Of a DNA stretch of 64,000 nt, positions 53,149-63,312 are shown piece by piece. Numbering within the stretch: the first letter of the stretch is position 1; each line of letters opens with the position of its first letter. The position numbers were made by a program, and so were the translations under genes. Source of the stretch: Beta vulgaris subsp. vulgaris (taxonomy: Eukaryota; Streptophyta; Magnoliopsida; Caryophyllales; Amaranthaceae); contig NC_079210.1 in assembly GCF_026745355.1 (NCBI RefSeq), positions 19,936,123 to 20,000,122 of the forward strand. Direction: 5' to 3'. The notes below the pieces were generated by a model. The model was not told where the DNA came from and did no database searches. It saw only the letters and a list, made by a program, of their open reading frames with translations.

Positions 53149-53530
53149 CGACATCTTCCAAAAGAAAACCAAGTTCTTTCAATAGAATCAAAAGAGTCAT
53201 ATTTATAGCAATAGTAACACAAGTACATGAATCACTCACTAGCCTTGGAGGATCCTTGAAGTCATATTTAAGGCATGTAGCATGTGCTCTATCTCACAAC
53301 TACTCTAACCCAATGGTCATAATCAAACAGATCCTATTTATTTCTTTATCAACCTCTCTAACCCGAAAGTCGCAGAATAGCTAAGCATGTTGACCTGCAA
53401 AGCAAGTTCCTCTGCTTATTCCTCCCGAACCTAGCAGAACGATACTTAAGGCAGGAAAGAAATATGGCACCAATAAGATGTAGGTTATCCAGAAAGTCTT
53501 GTTCAAGCTGGGAGGAACTATAGCACTTAC
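53148..53530. other. Spacer between two captured fragments
   Basis: No recognised coding sequence; may be intron of the helicase or PARP3 source genes. Confidence 0.4.
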
Positions 53531-53651
53531 CATTAAACATCAGTTCAGTAACAAGAAGTTCGTCACCGGTGTCTATCAACGAGGCAGCCTGTCCCTTCAA
53601 TTGGACAGCACCATCAGCATCAATATGACCAAGCTTCTTCAAAACTCGTCA
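53531..53651 (-). pseudogene. Captured exon of an MTR4/HEN2-type DExH-box RNA helicase
   Basis: On the minus strand, RVLKKLGHIDADGAVQLKGQ followed by AASLIDTGDELLVTELMFNG ends at donor GTAAGT (53530). This segment is highly conserved in Ski2-like exosome helicases of the MTR4 group, in the arch/helical region after the RecA lobes. An in-frame TGA (53651-53649) sits just before RVLKK. Only one exon is seen. MTR4 and HEN2 are too similar in this segment for me to separate them. Confidence 0.8.
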
Positions 53652-54827
53652 TCTCAAAACTTTTGAAGCTGCACAAGTTCAAGATAATACATACGCCCAG
53701 ATCAATTTTTGTATTTACTTCAACATACCAAAATTTTTCTAAACAATATGTACCTTAATTCAAATGTAGCTTGTGTAGCCTGAATACAAAAAAAAAAAAC
53801 TAGAGATCAAGACTCAAGAGATTAGAACCAACAAGCAAATTAAGATAGTGCTGGAAATTGAAGAATTATTATATTAAAACACTGAAACTACAAAAGGCTA
53901 AGCTTAATTTCTATCTCCCACAGTGTATTTACCGAAAATCGGATCAAATTATTCAAAAACAAAATAATGATATGATCAAAGAATGAACCTGTCCTCTGTA
54001 AGTCTCCAAGAACAAAGACCTACTAGAGGGAAAAAAAGGAAAAAGTCAATCATGCTTACTTATTTCAATCATTGAATTAGGAACAACTGCTCATGCTTAC
54101 TTATTTCAGTCATTGAATTAGGAACACTTACATAAACAAATAATAATAATTTTAAATAAAAAAAAAACTGAGTTAGGGCAGGCATTATAGCTATGACTTC
54201 CATCTAGGGGAGGCAAAATCAATTAGATTGACCCGGAAAGAATTAATCTATCCTGATCATGCCTTGGAGGAGATTTGTAAACCCAATGAAGCTCACTGTA
54301 GAAAATCCGAAATCGTAGTAATCAAAGAGGTCCCATCCCTTCCCAGCTTTCAAAAAGATTCACAACTACAAGCCTAGAATATGGGTTTAAACTTCCAAAG
54401 AGGTTCTCAAAACCAATCACAAGGTTTAAAACTCTGACAAATTATAAGTTACCATTCAGATAGGCGGATCCTTTCATCGGCACTTCTATAAAATTTCAAG
54501 TGGGGATCATGACCTATTAGCAAAGAATATACTATTAGCAAATCTATTAGAATGAGCTATGAAACTAAATAGTATGTAAAACTTTACAGGAAAGCAGGGA
54601 GGAAAAACTTGTGAAAAAGGAATGTTAACTCTATTGTCGAACATTCCAGAATGGTAGATGTTGACTCTACAAAAGAATGAATGGAGTGACAATTTGACAA
54701 CCACTAGGAGATGATATATGAAAAAAGTGAAACAAGTTCCAATTCTTACTGCAAACTACTTTAACTAGCATTTCAGTATGTTCGCGTAGCAGAATAATTA
54801 ACTGATCTGTCTGATTTTCTGGATGAT
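53652..54827. other. Unassigned CACTA-1 interior
   Basis: AT-rich. A 40-bp direct repeat is centred on CATGCTTACTTATTTCA, near 54049 and 54091. No coding sequence recognised. Confidence 0.4.
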
Positions 54828-55040
54828 TCAGTACTGATCATTACGGGTGATGGCGACCGACTTGTCCAGTCTTGGAATTCAGAAAGGCTTTCACGAGTAA
54901 TACCTGGATCATAGGTTGAGGTAATCAAGAATTATGGTCATCTGCCCCACGAGGAAAAGCCAGAAGAGTTTGTATCGATTGTTGCAAATTTTTTGCAGAA
55001 AGTTTTTGCTGGTTCAGAAGAATTATGTTGGCAAGCATGA
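54828..55040 (+). pseudogene. Captured C-terminal fragment of an alpha/beta hydrolase
   Basis: The + frame reads SVLIITGDGDRLVQSWNSER, LSRVIPGS, an in-frame TAG, then VEVIKNYGHLPHEEKPEEFV and SIVANFLQKVF, ending at TGA 55038-55040. The GD.D..V pattern and the GHLPHEEKPEEF motif are the acid and histidine regions of plant alpha/beta-fold hydrolases; the catalytic His is in YGHLPHEE. The internal stop and the missing N-terminal half (no nucleophile elbow) mark it as a fragment. It is on the opposite strand to the PARP3 and helicase fragments. Confidence 0.82.
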
Positions 55041-56149
55041 CGAGGTTCTTTTATTATGTACAGTTAAGCAACCTTCAATTTATTAAATGATCTTAATCTT
55101 GGAAAGATGCTGAACCCCCTTTCCAAAGAGTGAGCCTGATTTGTAACTTATCACATATCTATCATGAATCCAGCTATAAGTATTAAGATAATACTTGTAG
55201 CTAACCATACAGTAAAATCTAACCTGTAACCACAGATTCTCTAAAGCTCATTCTTGGTTTCTTTCCCCTTCAAAGACAACCAGACCTTGAATTACTCCGC
55301 GTAAAACCCCCAATATGACCTACCAATGTCATTACCCAATTCCTCATAAGGAGGGCCAGAATACGGGGTCTAGGTACCATACAACCTTACATGTACAATT
55401 ACAAAATTAAGGAAAAAGATATACTTTCATCCAGCCACATAAGCTATAAAATTAGAAGTTAGGGTTTACAAAATTGACAAAAACAAAATCGAAAAAGATC
55501 ATCAACAACAACAAAAAAATCAAAAGAAACAACAGATAACGAATCTAAGAAAAAAAAACATAAAATGAGTTCCTCCAGACAACATTAATTGAATTACAGT
55601 TAGATGAGCAAAGTTGACACTCAACTACAAAAAAAATCACAAACCTGAATGAACGGTGCTGAAGAACTCACACAAAAGGATGAGAGAGAGATAGCGATGC
55701 TGAAGAATCACCATCGCCGCCGCCTCCTACCGCGGTGTTGAAGAACGGCGCTGAAGAACTCGTGATGAGACATCAAGATCTGAAGAGAGAAAAAAAATCA
55801 GGGGAACTCGTGTAAGGGAGAAATAAATCTTCTTCGATTTTTAGGGTTCAAGTTTTAGAACAAAATAAATTAGAAATCGAAAAAAAAGAAACAAAAAATC
55901 GAGCCACTTACTTGTTTTTGTGAAGAATGGGTGAGATGCGAGTGAAAATTGAACTGGAAACCCTAGAAATGGGTAGAAATGGAAGGAGATGGAGAGAAGG
56001 AGGGTAGAAATAGAGTAGTTAGCGTTTTGGTGGTTGAGTATGGAAGGAGATAGAGACGGGATGAGAGAGAAAGAGAAACAAGTTAATGGAGGGAGATAAG
56101 ACTAGAAAGACGAGATATTGGGCCTTTGGGGGGAGCACTGAGCAGTGGA
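55041..56149. other. CACTA-1 interior, no recognised gene
   Basis: Contains GA-rich leader-like sequence near 55650-56100 with repeated GGTGCTGAAGAACTC and GGCGCTGAAGAACTCGTG words (55656, 55746) and AGAAATGGGTAGAAATGG. This may be the promoter side of a minus-strand transcript through the captured exons. Confidence 0.35.
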
Positions 56150-56328
56150 GCACTCATTCACAAATGCTTGTGTTGATTGTGCAAATGGAGCATTTGACAT
56201 CAAATGCTCCGGTTGACTAATCAACACGAGCATTTGTGAATTTTTTTTATTAAAATTTTCAGAAATGCTCGGGTTGATTAGACAACCAAAGCATTTGATA
56301 AGTAGCAAAAGCAGTTTTTCCACTAGTG
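56150..56328. repeat. Right subterminal repeats and terminus of CACTA-1
   Basis: CAAATGCTCCGGTTGAC, complement-type GAGCATTTG words, and the terminus GTTTTTCCACTAGTG. Confidence 0.85.
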
Positions 56329-56331
56329 AGT
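56329..56331 (+). repeat. Target duplication AGT, right of CACTA-1
   Basis: AGT matches 44277-44279. Confidence 0.85.
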
Positions 56332-56488
56332 GAGTGAATTTCAAGGTATCAATGAAAGTAACAAAGAGAATACTAAGTCAAGGAAGAAATCAAGTTTGTA
56401 TTTTGAAGACTAAGTGAAGATGTTTCTATATTTGGTACTGGAGCAGCATTGGAGCAAGAAAACTAACGCGAGGCTTTTTGTTTCTAGT
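56332..56488. other. Sequence between CACTA-1 and the gypsy LTR
   Basis: Likely the continuation of the sequence at 44191-44279 before insertion. No gene. Confidence 0.4.
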
Positions 56489-58997
56489 TGTAATCCCCCA
56501 CAATTTTAAAGGATTTTCATAAATATATTAAAGTATTTATGTAGTTATATTTAAATCCAAATGAGTTTGGAAAATGATTTGACTTTTAAAAAGGGTTGAC
56601 TATTTTAAAAGTCAACTAAAAATATTTTTCATAGCTTAATAAAATTTGAATGTTTTAATTAAGCATGTTTTAATAAGAGTTTTAATTATTAAAAGCATAT
56701 TTGAAAAGAAAGCTTAATGAATCGAAAGCCCAAAAGTGATAAAAAGGGAAAGATTATTTGATTACTAAAGTCCTAATGAGCCCATCTTATTAGTCATCAA
56801 AGTTTTAATTATTAAAATCTCTTTTCCTAAGCCCAAAAGGAAAAGCCTCTATTTAAATATCCTAAAAACCCAAAATTTTACCCTACACACTTTATTCTCT
56901 CTCCTCTTCCACGTGACATTCTTTCTTCTCTCTCAGCGCCCTTCTTTTCTCTCTCCTCTTTGTGCGTGTCTTCATATTTTCTCTCAAAAGTTTGTTTCTT
57001 CTTCGCTAAGTAACGTTTCTTGTTGAACAAGAAACGTCACAAATCTTTTTGAGCCAAGAACTTGCTGCCGCCAGTTCGTTCGGTCCTTGCTGCTGTTCGG
57101 CCCTTCCTTCCTCCTTGTTGTGGTTGTTTTTCTTTTTCTTCTCTAAGATTCCATTAAAGTATTAGTTTTTATATTATTTTATTATTTAATATTAGCATGT
57201 TTATGATTTAAATTATTGTTTATATGCTTAAAAATATTTCGGCTATCATATGCATAGTTATAATAAATTCCAGATTTTATCATATTAAGTTATTTTCAGT
57301 TTTTATTATGAAAGTTATAGTTTTTAGGGTTTTTAATCACTAGAAACTATATTTATAAAATAAATCATGAGATTTGGTTAGCATATAATTTTATATGTAT
57401 TAAATATATTTTCAGAAGATTATAAATTTTATAATGCTGTAATTTCAGAAAATAAGTATTTTAAGGGTTTTAAATGATTTTTAATCACTAGAATAGTTGT
57501 ACTATACTAGGGATTAAAAATAACGAAAGTTTGATACGTAAAAACGATTTTAAAACACGTTTAAGGGTTTGGTCATTTTTAAAGTTGCTGTAAATTTTAG
57601 TTCAAGTATTTTTCATTATTTTATTTTCTAGGCGGAAATTCGTAGTGGAGACTTTTAGAGCGTAAAAGTGGCCTACAGATTTGTTTATACAAGGTACGTA
57701 CATTGTCTACGCTATATGATTTAGAACATGCTTTAAGGATGTTTTATTTTTAGTATCATGTATAGGACTTTGTTGTTCATATATATGATTTAGTGGAATT
57801 GTTTTACATGTTATTTGCGTGTGTGCTACATGTAAACTAGAAGTATTTATGAGTAATAATGTTTGTATGGAAGTTTGATGCAAGCAGATAAGTCCAATTT
57901 ATGTATTAATTCGTGAGTGAATTAATGTAAGTAAGATTGAATCATGTGTTACATGGATTCTGAGTATTATTTATTTATCTTATAAGAACGTGGATCTTAT
58001 TTGGTAAGTACAAGTTATATCTATATAAAGGTAAAGTAATTGTTGGCTAGGTTCAACAAGTAAGTTGGTAAAGGATTAAAAAGGAAGTAAAAGAGTCTTG
58101 GTTGATAAGTTGTGATCACTTGTTAATCCAAAGATAAAAAGAATTTTGTTATGATTGTGTTATTATGAATTTGTGTTATTTGCTTGTTGTGGTGTCAACA
58201 CAAGTAATAAAATATATTCAACGTAAAGTGCACGAGAATAGAGTATAGACTTTAGACTGGTGCACGTCTAGAGTTGGACATAAGGGTTGGGGTTATGGTG
58301 AGCGTGCCATAGCTTTTCTAGGAATGGGTTGATCACCATCCCTCTTTTATTACAAAGGTTCGATTCCTCGATATCGCAGGTCACTCTGAAATGCGGAGTC
58401 GCGCCCCCATTTCATCTTAGTAGGCAAGACAACTCGTCCTAACAACTATTCCATTTAAGTGTTAAAAAGTTAGTTTAAGTTTAGTTCAGTAGAAGTTGTC
58501 TGCAGATTATTATTTACTATATTATTATTTATTCCTACAAGTTATTTTTGTAGTATCATGTTTAGGATTATGTATGTCTGATATGTAGTACTCAGCTTTG
58601 CTGATTACGTGCTTGTCTGTGTTTGTGATCATGGCTTTGCCTATTCATCTTGTGGTGATCCTTCGGGGGAGCAGAGTTGAGACGACATTGACATTACAGG
58701 TTCGAAGATGCATATCATTGGGGAATCTGGAATGAGGAGGCTCTTATATTACTAGAACCATTTAAGTTGTTTTCCTAGGAGTTATGATTTTAGACAATAG
58801 TTTAAGTTGGTGTGTTTAGTTCTGACAATTGTTTTTGATTCCATAAGTTTTAATAAAGTTGATTTTTAATAAGTTGTTTTCCGCTGCAAAATTCTGAATA
58901 AGCCGAAACGTTATCACACGGGCGATAATGCCTGGGTAATTCTCTAAGGTTATTATAAAAGTGTTTTCCAGAAAAAGAGAATTATCGAGGTGTTACA
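56489..58997 (+). repeat. 5' LTR of the gypsy element
   Basis: Begins TGTAATCCCCCAC and ends GAGGTGTTACA, giving inverted TGTAA/TTACA ends. It has pyrimidine-rich leader-like sequence near 56890-57140 and a GC-rich block near 58290-58450. 2509 bp. Confidence 0.88.
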
Positions 58998-59000
58998 AAG

Positions 59001-59013
59001 TGGTATCAGAGCT
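59001..59013 (+). other. Primer-binding site, initiator-Met tRNA type
   Basis: TGGTATCAGAGCT, three bases after the LTR end. TGGTATCAGAGC is the common plant LTR-element site complementary to the 3' end of initiator methionine tRNA. Confidence 0.92.
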
Positions 59014-59727
59014 TTAGGTTAGTTTAAGACTTATAGGCGCCTAACTATCTAGCTTATTAAGTGACTTTAGCTTATTAAGTTACCTAGCTTATTGGTTATT
59101 TGGAGGAAACCTTAGTATTGCTCCTACGTTTTATTTCAGAAACTTTTTATAAACAACGAAATTTTTTTTCGGCAAAATTAGGGGTTCGAAAATTTTTTTT
59201 TTGAGTTTTCGGCGAAAAAAAAAAAAAAACAAAATTTTTCTTTTCGAAAAAATGCTGCGTCCGAAATTTTTTTTTTTTTTTTTCGAGTCACCAGGTGGTC
59301 CGAAATTTTTTTTATTTCGAAAAGTTATTTTCAGGCACTGGAGTAATATTATTTATAAAAGTGTCTGCGTTATTTTTTTCATGCCTTAAGGTTTATAGTA
59401 TTGCATTGTGAGAATGGGTAGTATAAGAAGGGCATATAAGATAGAAACATTATATGTCTGCATTAGGAAGTTAGTTCAGCATCATTATTATTTTTCTTCC
59501 CTGCAAATCTGCACATTATAATTTTTTTTTGTAATGATGCATTATTATTATACTTCCCTGCTATTGATGCATGAATATTTATTTTTCTTCCCTGCTAACT
59601 GTTTATAATTCTTGCCTGCAAAGTGTATATTTACATGCCTTTGTTGTTGTTTACCTCTTTTTATTTGTGGGAACACGTCAGGAAGAGTGCTAAACCTTCT
59701 GGTTTATTGTGTTGTAGAGCTACGAAT
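59014..59727 (+). other. Gypsy leader with long A and T runs
   Basis: 59160-59315 alternates T-runs and A-runs with repeated TTCGAAAA and CCGAAATTTTTTTT words. After that comes a TTATTATTTTTCTTCCCTGC repeat (about 59483, 59542 and 59579). No ORF assigned. Confidence 0.6.
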
Positions 59728-60120
59728 ATGGCTGCTAATCTAGGAAACTATTTTAACCCCATCGTTCTGACAGACGATGAAGCCGACGACCGTCATCCAC
59801 CCATTGACCATAGGGAGTATGAAGAACTGCATTGGATAATGCGTTGTATTTTGAGGAAAGAATTTGCTAGGGATGATGAAGTCATCATAGAGATGGACCG
59901 TGCTAGAGGTACTACTAGGGAGGATATTTATGATGCATGTATGAGGATTGAATCCGACCCTGAAGAGGACGAAGACACCATACCTATTAGAAGATCTAAA
60001 ATTCAGAGGAAGTTCATCGATTACTATGAGGATGATGAAGAGGATGAAGCTAGTGATGAAACCTTCATACCTGGGCAATATAAGGAAGACAAGTATAAGG
60101 ATGGCAATGTAGTGCCATAG
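59728..60120 (+). CDS. Acidic ORF upstream of gag, 130 residues, unknown function
   Basis: ATG at 59728 follows a stretch open from 59623, but the start MAANLGNYFNPIVLTDDEAD at 59728 is the most plausible. The protein is very acidic (YEDDEEDEASDE near the end), has a predicted helix around YEELHWIMRCILRKEF, and ends DGNVVP at TAG. It lies between the primer-binding site and gag on the same strand and has no frame break, unlike gag and pol. I do not recognise a domain. The TAG lies one base short of overlapping the target duplication of the MITE inserted just after it. Confidence 0.5.
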   Translation: MAANLGNYFNPIVLTDDEADDRHPPIDHREYEELHWIMRCILRKEFARDDEVIIEMDRARGTTREDIYDACMRIESDPEEDEDTIPIRRSKIQRKFIDYYEDDEEDEASDETFIPGQYKEDKYKDGNVVP

Positions 60121-60127
60121 GTTATAT

Positions 60128-60451
60128 TAGAGGTGATCATTTTGGCCCGGCCCGCGAGCCCGGCCCGCTTTTTGGCCGGGTTTTGGGCAGAATTTTTCGG
60201 CCCGGTCATATTTTTTTTTGCTTTGGGCGGGCTTTGGACAAGCCAAAAACAACTTTTTAGTCTATTTTTTGGCCCGACCCGTTTTGGCCCGCAAAAGCCC
60301 GCTAATTTAGGCCCGAATTAACGGGCTTTGGACACAAAAATTCGGCCCGCATTTAGGCCCGGCCCGGTCAATGGGCAAATTATTTTGCCGCGGCCCGGCC
60401 CGAACCCGGCCCGGCCCGAACCCGGCCCGGCCCAGCCCATGATCACCTCTA
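60128..60451. mobile_element. hAT-type MITE, 324 bp, inserted in the gypsy leader
   Basis: Ends TAGAGGTGATCAT and ATGATCACCTCTA are exact inverted repeats, and GGTTATAT is duplicated on both sides (60120-60127 and 60452-60459); 8 bp is the hAT size. The interior is packed with GGCCCGGCCCG and CGGGCTTTGG words in both orientations, so the whole element can fold on itself. No coding content. Confidence 0.92.
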
Positions 60452-60459
60452 GGTTATAT

Positions 60460-60946
60460 ATACTTATATATTATTTTTATATATACATATAGATATACAT
60501 AAGGTTTTAGTTATAAGAATAATGTTGGATATATGCCAACAAGACAAAGGTGTTTTATAGAATTATCATTTTAGGAAGAATATACATACTAGTGTGTTGT
60601 TTTTTCTTTCACATTATTATTTTTCCCTTCTATGGAAGAATAAAAATATAGTTTATTTTATTGGAGGAGTAAGAATTTATTTTTGGGCACGTAATGGAAA
60701 ATATTTTTTTTATTATTTATTTTCATTATGTGAATATATTTTCTTGCTCAATTCATTTCATGTTGATACGAATTGATTTACGTGAACAATTATGTGTATA
60801 TTAGAGAACATTTCATATTGAAACTTAGTGAAATTGTATGTTGATGCGATCTTTAATGATCAAATCAAGTGTTGCCTTGCTTAGATGACTATGTAAGTTT
60901 TCTGGAACCTGAGTAGGATTATATTACTTTCAGGTCCCGAAGTAGA
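60460..60946. other. Gypsy region between the acidic ORF and gag
   Basis: AT-rich, no ORF assigned. Confidence 0.45.
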
Positions 60947-61760
60947 ATGGCTAACAACACTGAACTAGCTGATGCTATTCGCCTCTTGGCGGAAAAACTG
61001 AATCAGGACAAGGTCGAACGTCCAGAGACTGCTGGAGAGATGTTCGAAAGACTGGCCAAAGTGAAACCACCTTATTTTAAGGGACAAGCTGACCCTACCT
61101 TCCTAGAGAACTGGATTAGGGAATTTGAGAAGTTATTTGAGGTAGTGAATTGCCCTGCTAATATGAGAGTAAGCCAGACTGTTTATACCTAAAGGATGAG
61201 GTCGATTTGTGGTGGAGAGAAAACGGGGCTAGATTGAGTGCTGTTGAGGGATTCAATTGGGAAGCCTTTGTGGTTGTGCTGAGAGGAAAGTTTTACCCCC
61301 CTTCATGAGGAAACAGAAAGCTCAAGAGTTTATCAACCTTAGGATGGATAGTATGACACTCTGAATAATACAGTAAATTCATAACCCTGTCTAGGTTTGC
61401 ACCTGAGGTGCTAGCTACTGAGGAACTTAAGGCTCAGAGGTTCAAGCAAGGATTGACTGATGAAATCCAGCTGGGATTAGGGGGTGAAACCTTTACATCT
61501 TTAGATGTGGTGTATGGAGAGCTTCTCATATTATGGGTTGCAATCAAGAAGGGATAAGAAGAATGGGATGTTGGTGAAAAGAGAAAAGAGGTTAGTACTG
61601 GGGGAAACCAAAGTAATTTTAAGAAAAACCGGAATGGAAATGGGAATTTCCAAGGAAGAACCAACTAGGACAACCGTAGTCACGGGAGACCTGAAGGGTT
61701 TACCATTGCAAGAAATGCAACAAAAATCATCCTGGGAGGTACTGCAAGGGAGACTTAGTG
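60947..61760 (+). pseudogene. Gypsy gag, broken
   Basis: Starts MANNTELADAIRLLAEKLNQ, with the capsid signature PYFKGQADPTFLENWIREFE. The first break is near 61187 (TAA at 61190-61192); the frame resumes with DEVDLWWREN and NWEAFVVVLRGKFYPP. A second break is near 61303 and more follow (61350-61380, 61540). FAPEVLATEELKAQRFKQGL is readable at about 61393-61455. It is typical plant gypsy gag. Confidence 0.8.
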
Positions 61761-62123
61761 ACCTGTAACTATTGCCAGAAGAAGGGTCATAGAGAATATG
61801 AGTGCTTCTCCAAGCACGGGAAAGTTTTGAAGACTCAGGGAATGGTAATCAGGCTAGACAGGGTCCAATCAGATAGGAACCAGGGTCCTAAGCCTGGAGG
61901 TCAGAATAACCAAGGAAACTATAGTAGGCCTACTGCTAATGAAAATCCTACCCAGAACAAGCCTGCGGGAAAAGTGTTCGTGATGAGTCATAGCGAAGCA
62001 GAGAGATCCGTTGATGTGGTGACTGGTAATTTCTCTATTAATTCAGTTTTCGTTAAAACGTTATTTGATTCGGGGGCGACCTATTCTTTTATTTCGTCTT
62101 CTGTCTTAAAGAGTCTGGGTTAG
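61761..62123 (+). pseudogene. Gag zinc knuckle and start of protease
   Basis: CNYCQKKGHREYEC is a CX2CX4HX4C knuckle (codons 61764-61805). A linker rich in Gln/Asn/Pro follows, then the aspartic protease active site TLFDSGATYSFISSSVL (DSGA). The frame ends at TAG 62121-62123 by a single-base loss; reading continues in another frame at 62124. Confidence 0.85.
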
Positions 62124-62341
62124 TAGAGTATGAGTTAATTGACTTGTCTATCAGTATTCCTACTGGGGAAGTAGTTAAGTGTACTAAGTTGTTCAAGAAC
62201 CTGCCTTTGAAGATAGGAGGGAGTGTCTTTCCATCCGATCTAATCGAGTTTAACTTAGGAGACTTAGATGTGATTCTTGGGATGAACTGGTTGAGTCATT
62301 ACAAGGCCAGAATTGATTGTGAAGTTCAAAAGGTAGTTTGA
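62124..62341 (+). pseudogene. Gypsy protease, second part
   Basis: It encodes EYELIDLSISIPTGEVVKCT, then GDLDVILGMNWLSHYKARID, the conserved DVILGMDWL-type protease end. It stops at TGA 62339-62341 through a frame break. Confidence 0.85.
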
Positions 62342-63312
62342 GAAACCCTTCGGGAAAATTGACCTCATATAGACGATTTGGGAAACCCAAGAAGTTTGAA
62401 GTGATCTCTGCTATGCAAGTGCAGAAGTTGATGAGAAAGGGGTGTGAGCTATTTTTCTGTAGCGTGCAAGATGTGAGTAAGGAAGCTGAACTTAAACTTG
62501 AGGATGTTCCAATAGTGAATGAGTTTATGGACGTATTTCCGAGCAAAATTTCAGGTATGCCGCCTGCAAGAGCCGTTGAATTTACCATAGACTTAGTTCC
62601 TGGAACTGCACCTATATCTAAGGCACCTTATAGAATGGCACCTCCTGAGATGAGTGAGTTAAAGACGCAATTGCAAGAACTTTTGGATAAGGTTATATAG
62701 ACCTAGTGCATCGCCTTGGGGAGCTCCTGTACTATTCGTGAAGAAAAAGGATGGGAGTATGAGGTTATGTATTGACTATAGGGAGTTGAACAATGTTACC
62801 ATCAAGAACAAGTACCCTTTGCCTAGAATAGATGACTATTCGACAACTGAATGGAGCGAGTGTGTTCTCGAAGATGACTTACGTTCTGGATATCCAATTG
62901 AGGGTAGCCGATAAGGATGTACCTAAGACTGCCTTTAGAACGCGTTATGGTCACTATGAGTTCACTATAATGCCATTTGGGTTAACCAATGCTCCTGCTA
63001 TATTTATGGACTTGATGAATAGGATCTTTCATGAGTTTTTGGATAAGTTCGTAGTGGTTTTCATTGATGACATCTTGATATATTCGAGGAACGAAACTGA
63101 GCATGATGAACATTTGAGGATTATTTTGGAGACCTTGAGAAGGAACCAGTTATATGCCAAATTCTCTAAGTGTGAGTTTCGTTTGGAGAAAGTAGCATTT
63201 TTGGGTCATTTTGTGTCTAAGGAAGGAGTCTCAGTAGATCCTGCTAAGATTCAAGCCGTGAGTGAGTGGCCAACTCCAAAGAGTGTGTCAGACATTAGGA
63301 GTTTCTTGGGTT
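62338..63312 (+). pseudogene. Gypsy reverse transcriptase, truncated by a CACTA insertion
   Basis: Segments in order: VNEFMDVFPSKISGMPPARA and PISKAPYRMAP (62338-62697); [20 protein letters not shown] and [20 protein letters not shown] (62707-62826); then from 62832 the palm domain with [20 protein letters not shown], the catalytic [10 protein letters not shown] (YxDD-type) and [20 protein letters not shown]. It ends SDIRSFLGS at the CACTA junction, so the connection domain, RNase H and integrase are missing here. Frame breaks lie near 62698 and 62835. Confidence 0.92.

Larger units (their letters stand above)
44280..56328. mobile_element. CACTA (EnSpm/CMC) element, 12 kb, non-autonomous, carrying host gene fragments
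   Basis: The left end CACTAGTAGAAAAA and the reverse complement of the right end, CACTAGTGGAAAAA, are the CACTA-type terminal inverted repeats, flanked by AGT on both sides. Subterminal regions (about 44290-44495 and 56150-56320) hold repeated AAATGCTCCGGTTT words in both orientations, the usual binding-site array of this superfamily. I see no transposase (TNP2/TNPD) in the interior. It contains parts of PARP3, an MTR4-type helicase and an alpha/beta hydrolase, plus a 6.6-kb LTR insertion at 45337-51895. It would need a transposase supplied by another copy. Confidence 0.9.
56489..63312 (+). mobile_element. Ty3/gypsy LTR retrotransposon (chromovirus-like), 5' part, decayed and interrupted
   Basis: A 2.5-kb 5' LTR (56489-58997) is followed by a primer-binding site, an extra acidic ORF, gag with zinc knuckle, protease and the first two-thirds of reverse transcriptase. 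The reverse transcriptase stops at 63312, where a CACTA element begins. The gag zinc-finger region and pol order fit a Tekay/Del-type chromovirus, though integrase and chromodomain are outside the window. Many frame breaks make the copy defective. CTAGT precedes the LTR, but the matching duplication is outside the window. Confidence 0.9.

Noticed and set aside
52984..53384. Frames with long Tyr-Ile runs
   Set aside because: Translation of the (AT)n microsatellite.
52258..53651. A functional PARP3 or RNA helicase gene
   Set aside because: Only internal exons are present, key domains are missing, an in-frame stop precedes the helicase exon, and everything lies within CACTA ends.
60947..63312. 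Endogenous plant pararetrovirus instead of a retrotransposon
   Set aside because: A long LTR, a tRNA-Met primer-binding site directly after it, a gypsy-type gag and the DSGA protease order fit Ty3/gypsy; no movement-protein sequence was seen.
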